Below are positions 7,383 through 14,328 of a stretch of 14,470 bases of DNA, one piece after another. Position 1 is the first letter of the stretch; each line of letters opens with the position of its first letter. The notes under the pieces are model-generated. The model was not told the origin of the DNA. It was given only the letters and a program-made list of their open reading frames with translations, and made no database searches. The DNA is from Bryobacterales bacterium. Its GTDB lineage: Bacteria > Acidobacteriota > Terriglobia > Bryobacterales > Bryobacteraceae. The stretch lies in the NCBI GenBank assembly GCA_009697495.1, contig SHUN01000017.1:1-14470 (forward strand). The letters run 5' to 3'. The translations under genes were made by a program, and so were the position numbers.

Positions 7383-8102
7383 CTACAGCCGCCGCAAGCG
7401 CTCCCTCGTCTGCTTTAGCGCCTCCGCCAACAGGTACGTATCGGCGGAGTAGTGCAGGATATCCGCGCCAAGGGAAAGCCAAATCCGCGCGGCGTCGTCA
7501 CTGTTGACGAAGACGCTCAACGCCAGGCCGTTGGCATGGGCCGCATCCAAAATGCGCCGGCCCGCCGCCAGCAGTTTTTCATCCAAAACCTGGCCGGGAA
7601 TTTCCAGCGCCTGACTCAAGTCGTAGGGACCGATAAAGAGTTCGTCGAGCCCAGGCGTCGCCGCGATGGCTTCCACGCATTCCAAAGCCTCCGCCGTCTC
7701 AATCTGGACGACCACCCGCGTCTGCTCGCCCGCCTTCGCCAGATACTCCGCCACCGGTTCCAGCGAGTATCGGGCCGCGCGGACCATGTGATTGACGCCA
7801 CGCTTTCCGTGCGGGAAAAAGCGAGCCGCCTCCACCACGCGGCGGGCTTCCCCGGCGGATCGAAGGCGGGGGACGATCACGCCGGCAGCGCCATTATCCA
7901 AGGCGCCTTGAATGGATTCCGGATTCGAATTCGGAACCCGGACATAGGCCGGAATGCAGGCCGCGCGCAGCATGTTGGGCAGAAACGCATTGTCGATGGG
8001 CGCGTGCTCGCAATCGATCACGCAGTGGTCCCATCCGGCCCAGCCGGCCATTTCCACGGACTCCGGAGAGGCCAGTTCGATAAAGACGCCGAAACGGGCC
8101 AT
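7383..8102 (-). CDS. HpcH/HpaI family aldolase
   Basis: This 239-aa protein is a class II (metal-dependent) aldolase of the HpcH/HpaI family, which reversibly cleaves 4-hydroxy-2-oxo acids to pyruvate (or an oxo acid) and an aldehyde in the cytoplasm. The catalytic layout is visible: His33 in DCEHAPID, Arg55 in VRVPN, metal ligands Glu135 in QIETAEA and Asp161 in GPYDLS, with spacing like the H45/R70/E149/D175 set of E. coli HpcH. It is about a dozen residues shorter at the N-terminus than typical members, beginning right at the first barrel strand (MARFGVFIEL). Its ATG lies three bases after the stop of the kinase paralogue, with AGAGAG upstream, so it is the last gene of a three-gene reverse operon. 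The natural substrate is unknown. Confidence 0.9.
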   Translation of the reverse strand: MARFGVFIELASPESVEMAGWAGWDHCVIDCEHAPIDNAFLPNMLRAACIPAYVRVPNSNPESIQGALDNGAAGVIVPRLRSAGEARRVVEAARFFPHGKRGVNHMVRAARYSLEPVAEYLAKAGEQTRVVVQIETAEALECVEAIAATPGLDELFIGPYDLSQALEIPGQVLDEKLLAAGRRILDAAHANGLALSVFVNSDDAARIWLSLGADILHYSADTYLLAEALKQTRERLRRL

Positions 8103-8105
8103 GGA

Positions 8106-8834
8106 TCAATCTCTCTTCGCTCGAACGCGCTTTTTCGGCACATGGAAGAGGCCGTTGATATGGCGCTGCAGTTCGCGGAAAATCATGTCGGCAGGCTTGG
8201 AGGCATCAATCGTCGTGAACGCATACTTACCCGCCATGCGGTCCAACGCGCGAATGACCCGAGCCTGGTAGCGGACGTAGCTTTCATACATGTCGGGGCC
8301 GAAACGCATGTCCATGCCGGACTCCCAAAAGTCAAACTCGCCGCGTCCCATCACGACCCTGGAGACGAGGGTCGGCACGTCAGCCCGGAGGTAATAAACG
8401 GCATGAGGAACAAGCGCGAAGCCGGCGACTTTCTCAAGCCATGAGCCGTCCTCGGAGCGAGCCAGACCGCGCGCCATGAGCGAGAAGATATACCGGTCAG
8501 TCAAAACCACAAAGCCCGCGCGCAGCGCCGGGATGATTTCGTTTTCCAGCCGGTCAGCAAAGTCTACCGTGTAAAAGAGTGTCATCGTTACCGGGCCGAG
8601 GGTGTTGCCCTCTTTGGCCTTGGCGATGCCGCCGCTGGCCAGCGCGCTGCGTGCCATGCCCGTATCGAGCACGGCGTGGCCCTGCTGCTCCAGCCACGCG
8701 CGCAGGCGGGTAATCTGGGTCGAGCGGCCCACTGTGTCGGGGCCCTCAATCACGATCAGCTTGCCTTGCAGCTCGGCCGTGTCCACTCCCGCCAACGGTT
8801 CGCTATAGAATTGCAATGGGTTGGGTATCGGCAC
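8106..8834 (-). CDS. thymidylate kinase-like protein with Walker-A Lys to Arg change
   Basis: This 242-aa P-loop protein of the thymidylate kinase family starts at GTG 8834, six bases after a strong AGAAGGAG site. An upstream ATG at 8873 would place that site inside the gene and is disfavoured. Residues 27-39 read IVIEGPDTVGRST, so the invariant P-loop lysine is Arg37. The rest of the fold is kept: FADRLENEIIPALRAG, the Asp113-Arg114-Tyr115 (DRY) motif, and the C-terminal AFTTIDAS. It aligns along most of its length with the canonical kinase immediately upstream and overlaps it by 32 bases, so the pair arose by tandem duplication. Lys is normally needed for phosphoryl transfer. The protein may be a weak kinase, have altered specificity, or be a partner subunit. 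Its basic tail (KKRVRAKRD) is also notable. Confidence 0.83.
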   Translation of the reverse strand: MPIPNPLQFYSEPLAGVDTAELQGKLIVIEGPDTVGRSTQITRLRAWLEQQGHAVLDTGMARSALASGGIAKAKEGNTLGPVTMTLFYTVDFADRLENEIIPALRAGFVVLTDRYIFSLMARGLARSEDGSWLEKVAGFALVPHAVYYLRADVPTLVSRVVMGRGEFDFWESGMDMRFGPDMYESYVRYQARVIRALDRMAGKYAFTTIDASKPADMIFRELQRHINGLFHVPKKRVRAKRD

Positions 8835-9534
8835 GGAATGCTCCTTCTTTGTGAAGAATCTGCCCCGAAGCAATCGCCTCGCCCAGATGCTCCATGACGA
8901 CTTTTCTCATTTCCATCTGCTGGTCCTCAATGGACCTTGTGGCGTCGATCACATGGAAACCCATCTCCTCCGCCATGCCCTCGTACTCCTCCAGAATGCG
9001 ACCCTGGAACAGACGGAAACTCTCTTCAATCCGCCGCGACAGGTTCAGATCCATGCCCGCTTCGTAGTACTTGATGGAGTCGCGTCCGCCGAGGATGCGG
9101 CCCAGCGCAACCTCCAGCGGCGCCCGAAAATAGAACGCCAGATTCGGCTGGAAAGCAAATTTGTAAAGATTTCGGACCCAGCGGGGCGACACGCCGCGAA
9201 CCACATCGCGAGCGAAGGCGGTATAGGCGAATCGATCGGCGCAGACAATCGCGCCGGCCTTCAGCATCGGCAGAATGAAGCGCTCCTGGCGGTCGGCGAA
9301 ATCGGTGGCGTGAATCAGGGAGAAGGTGGTCGGCGTGAACATTTGCTTCTTCTTGCCGCGGCGAGTGGTGTCGCGGACCAACGGAGAAGAGTTCCACTCG
9401 GAAAAGGCGACGGCCAAGCCTCGCGAGCGCAGCCACTGGGCCAGCAGCGAAAGCTGGGTCGATTTACCGGAACCGTCTATGCCTTCGACGACGATTAATT
9501 TGCCCTTGAAACGATTGGGGGTGAGGAGGGGCAT
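8803..9534 (-). CDS. tmk: thymidylate kinase (dTMP kinase)
   Basis: This 243-aa protein phosphorylates dTMP to dTDP with ATP in the cytoplasm, if it has the usual family activity. It carries a canonical P-loop, VVEGIDGSGKST with Lys24 at residues 15-26. ATDFADRQE follows at about 76-84, the Asp100-Arg101 motif of the family sits in VCADRFAY, and a basic loop RRGKKKQ (58-64) is in the region before the dTMP site. It lacks the EPGGT motif of E. coli-type Tmk; SEWNSSP occupies that place, so substrate identity is less certain than the fold. The ATG at 9534 begins the reverse operon. No good ribosome-binding site is seen, but TATAAT lies 12 bases upstream, so the transcript may be almost leaderless. 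The symbol is assigned by family only. Confidence 0.84.
   Translation of the reverse strand: MPLLTPNRFKGKLIVVEGIDGSGKSTQLSLLAQWLRSRGLAVAFSEWNSSPLVRDTTRRGKKKQMFTPTTFSLIHATDFADRQERFILPMLKAGAIVCADRFAYTAFARDVVRGVSPRWVRNLYKFAFQPNLAFYFRAPLEVALGRILGGRDSIKYYEAGMDLNLSRRIEESFRLFQGRILEEYEGMAEEMGFHVIDATRSIEDQQMEMRKVVMEHLGEAIASGQILHKEGAFRADTQPIAIL
8841..8848 (-). promoter_or_regulatory. ribosome-binding site deciding the kinase-paralogue start
   Basis: Read on the reverse strand, this is AGAAGGAG, six bases before the GTG at 8834. It is the strongest such site in the window and lies within the 3' end of the upstream kinase gene. It favours the GTG start over the ATG at 8873, which has no comparable site. 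Confidence 0.7.
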
Positions 9535-9545
9535 GGGGAACTGTA

Positions 9546-9551
9546 ATTATA
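9546..9551 (-). promoter_or_regulatory. TATAAT -10 box for the kinase operon
   Basis: The reverse strand reads TATAAT, a perfect -10 hexamer, 12 bases before the kinase ATG at 9534. No clear -35 (CATGCG at a 17-base spacing) and no extended -10 TG are seen. If used, the start would be about five bases before the ATG, giving a near-leaderless mRNA. The 67-bp gap it sits in also serves the divergent phosphatase gene. Confidence 0.4.
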
Positions 9552-9601
9552 GCCTTGATCCAAGCCGCCGCATGGCCCTTCGCTCGTTATGATGAAAGGA
9601 G

Positions 9602-11131
9602 ATGCCTCGTTATGCCGCGATTGATATTGGGAGTAATTCCGTGCGGCTCGCCGTGGCCGAAATTGAACCGGGCCGTCCGGTACGCACACTGACTTCGGAT
9701 CGCGAAGTGACCCGTTTAGGCGCGAGTGTTTTCAGCGAAGGTTCGATCAGTAAAGAAGCGACGGACAACCTTTGCCGGATCCTGCGCCGGTTCCGGATCA
9801 GCGTCGAACAGCATCACGCCATGGGGGCCCGCGCGGTGGCTACCAGCGCCGTCCGCGACGCGAGTAACCAGGAAGAATTTCTCCGCCGCGCCAGCGAGGC
9901 GGCCGGCATGCCGGTGGAGACGATTTCCGGCATCGAGGAGTCGCGGCTTATTCACGCCGGGGTGCAGTCGGTATGGCCGCATCCGGAGGAGCGCCTGCTG
10001 ATTATCGACATTGGCGGCGGCAGCACGGAAGCGATCATTGCCGAAAACGGGCGGATGATGGCCGCGGTGTCCCGGCCCCTCGGCGCGGTCCGCTTGAAGG
10101 AAATGTTTCTGGAACAGGATCCGCCGGCGGAAGACGCGCTGGATCGTCTGCACGGTTTCATTGACGAAAAGATCGCCGCCATGCTCAAACGCACCGGCAA
10201 GGGGCCGTTCGACCGCGTGATCGCAACTTCGGCGACAGCGGCCGCGGTCATCTCCGCCATAAACGGCATTGACCGGCGGACGCGCGAAGCGGTCGACAGA
10301 AAACGCGCCACAACGGCGCAAGTGGAAAGGCTGGCGGCGGAACTGTCGATACAGAAGCTTGCGCAGCGGCGCAAACGACAGGGCATTGGCTCGCGGCGCG
10401 CGGAGATCATCGTGGGCGGCGCGGCTGTTCTCGCCCGTACACTGCGGGCGTTCGGAGCACGGTCCGTGTTTTATTCCATCGCCGGCGTCCGCGACGGAAT
10501 CATCGCCGATTTGGCCGCCCGCCGAGTTGGCGCGCAACTGGCAAGATTGGACAAGGAGCAGCGGCGCATTGTGGAATCGATGGCGCGCCGCTTCGGAGTC
10601 GATGTACGCCATGCGCGTAAAACCGCGGAACTGGCAGGCACCCTCTTCGATGCACTGAAGCCCATGCACACGCTGCCGGCCGAGTGCGGCAAGCTGTTGG
10701 AAGCGGCGGCGTATTTAGTGGATATCGGCCACTTCGTGAGCGATATGGGCCACCACAAACACTCCCAATATCTGGTCGCCAATGCCGACCTTCCGGCATT
10801 CACCGCCGAGGAGCGGGGCATCATTTCACAGTTGTGCCGATTCCACCGCAAGTCGATGCCCTCCGCCAGGCACGTTAGTTACCAGAATCTGTCGCCGGCG
10901 AATCAGCGTCTGGTGCTGTGTTTGGTGCCGCTCCTGCGGCTGGCCGATGCGCTGGATCGCAGCCACGATCAACGCGTTGATGCTTTGGCAGTTGAATTGC
11001 ATCCGGAACAAGTGATCATCGCGTTGCGGTCCGACGCGGATACAAATCTGGAACTGTGGGCTGGAGAAAAAGCGGGTGAGGTCTTTCGACAGGTCTATGG
11101 GCTCCCGCTCGTTTTACAAACACGGAAGTAA
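9602..11131 (+). CDS. Ppx/GppA phosphatase with C-terminal HD-like domain
   Basis: This 509-aa member of the Ppx/GppA family hydrolyses polyphosphate and/or pppGpp (to ppGpp), linking phosphate storage with the stringent response; which activity it has here is not settled by sequence. The actin-like ATPase fold is clear: phosphate-1 loop AIDIGSNSVRLAV (residues 6-18), ISGIEESRLI with Glu112/Glu113 at the catalytic glutamate position, and the second glycine loop DIGGGSTE (136-143). YSIAGVRDGI follows in the second domain. Residues about 330-490 form the HD-like helical domain with LVDIGHFVSDMGHHKHSQYL. The length fits long exopolyphosphatases. AAAGGAG abuts the ATG directly with no spacer, but no better in-frame start exists (TGA lies just upstream). 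It is divergent from the thymidylate-kinase-like pair and ten bases ahead of the next gene. Confidence 0.93.
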   Translation: MPRYAAIDIGSNSVRLAVAEIEPGRPVRTLTSDREVTRLGASVFSEGSISKEATDNLCRILRRFRISVEQHHAMGARAVATSAVRDASNQEEFLRRASEAAGMPVETISGIEESRLIHAGVQSVWPHPEERLLIIDIGGGSTEAIIAENGRMMAAVSRPLGAVRLKEMFLEQDPPAEDALDRLHGFIDEKIAAMLKRTGKGPFDRVIATSATAAAVISAINGIDRRTREAVDRKRATTAQVERLAAELSIQKLAQRRKRQGIGSRRAEIIVGGAAVLARTLRAFGARSVFYSIAGVRDGIIADLAARRVGAQLARLDKEQRRIVESMARRFGVDVRHARKTAELAGTLFDALKPMHTLPAECGKLLEAAAYLVDIGHFVSDMGHHKHSQYLVANADLPAFTAEERGIISQLCRFHRKSMPSARHVSYQNLSPANQRLVLCLVPLLRLADALDRSHDQRVDALAVELHPEQVIIALRSDADTNLELWAGEKAGEVFRQVYGLPLVLQTRK

Positions 11132-11141
11132 CGGCGAATTC

Positions 11142-12560
11142 ATGCATTTCAAAGCGCTTCTTCTCTCTCTATTTGCCGGGTTATTTTTAAGTCCGGCCCA
11201 ACCGAACGACCCGACCTGTCCCTCCAAACCGCAAACCACTCAGAACGCCGTGGATTGGCGAGCCGTCGTCCAGCAGTCCGCCATGTTTACTGGCATCCAA
11301 CACGCGTTTCGTTTTGGAACAGAACCTGGGACGCGTTCCGCAATGAACGGCCCTTTCTGGAAAGGGTACATCGATTCCATCGACAACTTGCACGGATGGA
11401 GCGATGGGGACCAGTTCTACGTGAACTACGTTGGCCATCCGATACAAGGCGCGGTTTCCGGATTTATCTATTTGCGGAATGATCCCCAGGCACGGCTGAT
11501 TCGGTTCGGCCGCGATCCGCGCTACTGGCGCAGCCGGCTGAAAGCGATGGGCGTGGCTTGGGCGTATAGCACGTGGTTCGAGATCGGGCCGGTTAGTGAG
11601 GCGAGTCTCGGCAATATCCAGAGCCGGCGGCCGCGGCAGGGCTTTGTGGACCACGTCGTGACCCCCATGATCGGCACTGGCTGGCTAAACCCGAGCCGCA
11701 GTTTCTCGAACGCCCTGCGCTTCAAGGCCCCCTGGTATCGCGATTCCCTCGGAGAAATCCTGGATGGGTACCGGCCCCCCCTCGTGATGGAACCCGAAGC
11801 GCGGCGTGCGTTTCCCAGTGCCGCCCCCGTTGCAGTCACCGCTCTGCCGTATTGGGCCCGCTTCGAAGGGACGCAATGCGCAGGCGCAGGCGGGCAGGCG
11901 GCGTTTCGGCTCTCGCCGTCATGGCAACCTGTCGGGCAACTAAACGGCTGCCAGCTCCGCGATCAGGCTCCCAACGTCAGTGCCGATTCGCTCACATACG
12001 CCATCGGACCGCGCTGGGTGCCCGCTGCCGAGCGCCCAGTCAGCCCGTTTGCGCAAGTCCTGGTGGGCGGTAATAAAGTTCCCCGGTATGAAGCCGATCC
12101 GGTGAGGGAGCGTCTCCTGCAGGCGGAGGCCAGGCAGTTGGGCCGGGAAATGCCGCCGCTCGAGCCTTATTCCAAAACAGAGTATAGCCATGCCTTCGTG
12201 CTCGCGGCGTTGACAGGCGTCGATATCCGGCTCAACTCTGCCTTCGCTTTTCGTCTGGCAAGCGTCGAGTATGCCCGGTCCTGGGCGGCAAAATCCTACA
12301 GCCAGGGTTTGCAACTTTCCACCGGCGTCATTTTGCGCATGGGCACGTGGTGTTTTATACTGAATACGGTCCCCCTTGCTGGGAGATCGTTCAACGGTAG
12401 GACAGCAGACTCTGACTCTGCTTATCGGGGTTCGAATCCCTGTCTCCCAGCCACACTTCAAATTAATCTCGGGCCTCGTGATTCGTTCCGCTCTTCCAAT
12501 GCGCTCTCCTCAGTGGAGGACGCAATGGGACCTTCCCGACAAGACGCTGCCCGAGCGTGA
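11142..12560 (+). CDS. exported beta-barrel-like hypothetical protein, 3' end probably a stop-loss
   Basis: The frame encodes 472 aa but its natural end is probably near residue 403. Residues 1-20 are a signal peptide (MHFKALLLSLFAGLFLSPAQ). The body has NYVGHPIQGAVSGFIYLRNDP, then AYSTWFEIGPVSEASLGN and ILDGYRPP, a pattern I recall in uncharacterised Acidobacteria proteins predicted to be outer-membrane. The last strands, SAFAFRLASVEYARSW and then GLQLSTGVILRMGTW at 12350, end in an aromatic residue as beta-barrel signals do. After this the frame continues TGT TTT and through the tRNA-Gln gene to TGA at 12558, adding 69 residues with no protein character. A single change of TGA to TGT would explain it; a sequencing error would look the same. 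It is in the same direction as the phosphatase, ten bases downstream. The first two-thirds are intact. Confidence 0.72.
   Translation: MHFKALLLSLFAGLFLSPAQPNDPTCPSKPQTTQNAVDWRAVVQQSAMFTGIQHAFRFGTEPGTRSAMNGPFWKGYIDSIDNLHGWSDGDQFYVNYVGHPIQGAVSGFIYLRNDPQARLIRFGRDPRYWRSRLKAMGVAWAYSTWFEIGPVSEASLGNIQSRRPRQGFVDHVVTPMIGTGWLNPSRSFSNALRFKAPWYRDSLGEILDGYRPPLVMEPEARRAFPSAAPVAVTALPYWARFEGTQCAGAGGQAAFRLSPSWQPVGQLNGCQLRDQAPNVSADSLTYAIGPRWVPAAERPVSPFAQVLVGGNKVPRYEADPVRERLLQAEARQLGREMPPLEPYSKTEYSHAFVLAALTGVDIRLNSAFAFRLASVEYARSWAAKSYSQGLQLSTGVILRMGTWCFILNTVPLAGRSFNGRTADSDSAYRGSNPCLPATLQINLGPRDSFRSSNALSSVEDAMGPSRQDAARA
12333..12361 (+). promoter_or_regulatory. sigma70-like promoter of tRNA-Gln
   Basis: TTGCGC (12333-12338) and TATACT (12356-12361) are separated by 17 bases. 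The predicted start would be near 12368, about a dozen bases before the tRNA. The promoter lies inside the 3' end of the preceding reading frame, so the two genes share DNA. Confidence 0.6.
12380..12453 (+). tRNA. tRNA-Gln (anticodon CTG)
   Basis: A complete cloverleaf is seen. The 7-bp acceptor stem TGGGAGA/TCTCCCA is perfect, followed by discriminator G and an encoded CCA (12451-12453). The D stem is GTTC/GGAC, with one G-T pair. The anticodon stem GCAGA/TCTGC encloses the loop CTCTGAC, giving anticodon CTG, which reads CAG glutamine codons. The T stem CGGGG/CCCTG, with one G-T pair, encloses TTCGAAT. No frame break or intron is seen. The 3' end is not repeated elsewhere in the window, so there is no sign of an integrase attachment pair. 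Confidence 0.95.
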
Positions 12561-12699
12561 GAAAGAAATCACCGAAATCTGCGGCGGGACGGCGATTTGC
12601 CAACGGCGTTTTGGAGATGCACTGTGCGTATGCGCTGCGCACCGGCGGCACGTTCAGCGATATGAAAATCCATAAAACACGCATGGAAGGGCTCTAAAG
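12454..12699. other. gap after tRNA, possible gene remnant
   Basis: No full gene is seen in these 246 bases. Two overlapping forward frames each carry protein-like pieces: EREKEITEICGGT in one, and RRFANGVLEMHCAYALRTGG ending ...HKTRMEGL with TAA at about 12696 in the other. This looks like a small frameshifted remnant, but I do not recognise the family. A weak stem TCCTC/GAGGA near 12507-12520 has no T-run, so no terminator is assigned. Confidence 0.3.
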
Positions 12700-12891
12700 T
12701 TGCGGCGTAATTTGATCCCCGTGATCGCCGCCTTTGCCGGTGCCGCAGCCACCGCGACCGCAGGCGCCGGCAATCCCATGATGGATATGCTCGCCGCCAA
12801 CATCGGCCTTGAGTTCGTCGAAGGACGCAGCCAGGCCCAATCCCGGATCGTGGTTCGTCTGACCGCCATCGACGCTATTACGATCGCCTAG
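12700..12891 (+). CDS. small hypothetical ORF, doubtful
   Basis: This is a 63-aa frame from a TTG start with GGAAGGG about nine bases upstream. Its N-terminus (RRNLIPVIAAFAGAAATATAGAG) resembles a signal peptide or alanine-rich membrane segment; the rest is unrecognised. The stop TAG lies in the left arm of an 8-bp inverted repeat. It may be spurious in this GC-rich gap. Starts at GTG 12721 or ATG 12778 are also possible. Confidence 0.3.
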   Translation: MRRNLIPVIAAFAGAAATATAGAGNPMMDMLAANIGLEFVEGRSQAQSRIVVRLTAIDAITIA

Positions 12892-12912
12892 TTTTCGCTT
12901 GACTCTAGGCGA
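12884..12912. promoter_or_regulatory. 8-bp inverted repeat over possible -35 region
   Basis: TCGCCTAG (12884-12891) and CTAGGCGA (12905-12912) are perfect reverse complements with a 13-base loop. The loop holds TTGACT at 12899-12904, a good -35 hexamer for the radical SAM gene at 12934, although the -10 is weak (AAAACT at 12922). The position suggests an operator, or a stem at the end of the small ORF. Confidence 0.4.
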
Positions 12913-12933
12913 ACAAACGGCAAAACTAAATGC

Positions 12934-13896
12934 ATGCCGTTGATCGGTATCGCAAAAATGGCGGCCGAAAGCCCGGTTTTGGAAAACAAGCGCCGGGTTA
13001 CGTATTTGGAATTGCCTGCAAAAAGCTTCATTGGTGCGTGTTCAGGGAAACGGCAAATCTTTGACTGGACCGTAAATCCCTATCGCGGCTGCGAATATGG
13101 CTGCCGCTACTGCTATGCCCGCTATACGCATGAGTTCATGGAGCTTTCAGCAGACGATTTTGAGACTCGCATCTTTGCCAAACAGTGGGACGCGGCCCAG
13201 TTCCGGCTTGAGCTTCGGAGGCTCGCGCCGGGCGATACTGTGGCTTTTGGCACGGCGACGGACTGTTACCAGCCAGCCGAGCGCCGTTTCGGATTGATGC
13301 GGCGGATGTTGGAGGAGATGCACGGCGCTGTCGAAGAATTGGTAATCGGGATCACCACGAAGTCCGATCTGGTGGCCCGGGACGTTGATTTGCTCGGCGC
13401 GCTCGCACGACGGAATGACGTCCGCGTGAATGTAACCATCACCACGCACGATCCGGCTTTGGCCAGGAAACTCGAGCCCTTCGCGCCGAGTCCAGCCTTG
13501 CGTTTGGCGGCGATGGCGAAGTTGACCGCGGCGGGAGTGTCGGCCGGGGTCGGTGTCTCACCGGTTTTGCCGCTGATTACGGATACCGAAGCCAGCCTGG
13601 AAGCTGTGGCGCAGGCGGCGAAAGCTGCCGGAGCGCGAACGTTTTGGGCGCAGCCATTGTTTCTGAAGGACAGCGCCCGGAAAGTGTTTCTGCCGTGGTT
13701 GGAACGGGAGTTTCCGGCGCTATCGACCAAATACGCCGCCTGGTATAGCCGGGAGGCGTATCTGAAAGAACCCTATGTGGGTTGGCTGAAGGAGCGAGTG
13801 GACCGCGTCCGGCAGCGTCACGGATTCGACGAACGGGGCGGCCATTACCGTCCGCCGGATTGGCTCGGACCCGCGCAGATGCGGCTATTCGGATAG
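12934..13896 (+). CDS. radical SAM protein, SPL-like (Rv2578c type)
   Basis: This 320-aa radical SAM enzyme binds a 4Fe-4S cluster and S-adenosylmethionine. The cluster motif is NPYRGCEYGCRYCYAR, with Cys53, Cys57 and Cys60 in the standard CX3CX2C spacing. It is preceded by PAKSFIGACSGKRQIFDW, typical of the spore-photoproduct-lyase-like and Rv2578c-type group. Later motifs include GTATDCYQPAERRFGLMR, an ITTKSDLVARD strand, and the C-terminal PDWLGPAQMRLFG. Despite the 'photolyase-like' label for this family, a DNA repair role is not proven, and the substrate is unknown. The ATG at 12934 is the first in frame; an ATG at 12958 would lose eight residues before the conserved region. An inverted repeat AACGGCA/TGCCGTT spans the start codon. 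The length is normal for the family. Confidence 0.88.
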   Translation: MPLIGIAKMAAESPVLENKRRVTYLELPAKSFIGACSGKRQIFDWTVNPYRGCEYGCRYCYARYTHEFMELSADDFETRIFAKQWDAAQFRLELRRLAPGDTVAFGTATDCYQPAERRFGLMRRMLEEMHGAVEELVIGITTKSDLVARDVDLLGALARRNDVRVNVTITTHDPALARKLEPFAPSPALRLAAMAKLTAAGVSAGVGVSPVLPLITDTEASLEAVAQAAKAAGARTFWAQPLFLKDSARKVFLPWLEREFPALSTKYAAWYSREAYLKEPYVGWLKERVDRVRQRHGFDERGGHYRPPDWLGPAQMRLFG

Positions 13897-13898
13897 CC

Positions 13899-14120
13899 AT
13901 GCAAATAGCGGTCACCGGCGACTATTGTGACGAATATGCCACCCGCCGGGCCATGCTCCCGGCGCTGCGTCACGCGGGCGGAGAAGGCGTGTGGGTGCCG
14001 GCGGCGGAGCCGGAAGGAGGCTTGTCGACAGCCGGCGGCGTCTCGGCGGAACCGGACTTGCCCAAGCTTCACGGCGGGGAGCGTGTTCGGTTCGTCTGGC
14101 CGCCTACACCCGCTTGCTAA
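13899..14120 (+). CDS. unrecognised short ORF, doubtful
   Basis: This 73-aa frame begins MQIAVTGDYCDEYATRRAM two bases after the radical SAM stop and ends TPAC. I recognise no family. The first third looks like protein; the rest is rich in Gly, Pro and Glu (PAAEPEGGLSTAGG), typical of spurious GC-rich frames. The other two frames are also open over part of the region, so it may be a decayed remnant or a coupled small gene. No ribosome-binding site is visible. Confidence 0.3.
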   Translation: MQIAVTGDYCDEYATRRAMLPALRHAGGEGVWVPAAEPEGGLSTAGGVSAEPDLPKLHGGERVRFVWPPTPAC

Positions 14121-14148
14121 CGGAAAGTACTTGATCCAGAATGAAACT

Positions 14149-14328
14149 ATGAGTTCGCCGCGGCCAGTCGCAATCAGCGATCACGCGCTGGAACAGTTGC
14201 GATACATTCGCGACACGATGGAGCGCACGGGTTCCTTTACCGCCGTGCCCGGTTGGGGCGGTGTCGCCATGGGAGCCTCTGCGCTGGTGGCGGCGGTGAT
14301 CGCCGCGATGCAGGCCGATGTGCGGTAA
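14149..14328 (+). pseudogene. small membrane protein gene truncated by IS66-type insertion
   Basis: The frame gives 59 aa: MSSPRPVAISDHALEQLRYI, then RDTMERTGSFTAVPGWGG and a hydrophobic segment VAMGASALVAAVIAAMQ. This N-terminus resembles a family of acidobacterial membrane proteins of about 200 aa with several membrane segments. Here it stops after the first segment at ...QADVR followed by TAA (14326-14328). The TAA lies within GTAAGCG, the typical start of an IS66-family end, so the last native base is about 14324 and the stop belongs to the insertion. A TTG at 14131 could extend the start by six residues. The 3' remainder should lie beyond the element. Confidence 0.65.

Noticed and set aside
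7452..8444. 330-aa forward open frame
   Set aside because: It lies opposite the aldolase and kinase-paralogue genes, which have clear motifs; its composition is that of an antisense shadow.
9716..10669. 317-aa reverse open frame
   Set aside because: It is opposite the Ppx/GppA phosphatase, whose glycine loops are unambiguous.
12430..12453. tRNA-Gln 3' end as an attachment site for an integrated element
   Set aside because: No integrase gene and no second copy of the tRNA 3' end are seen in the window.
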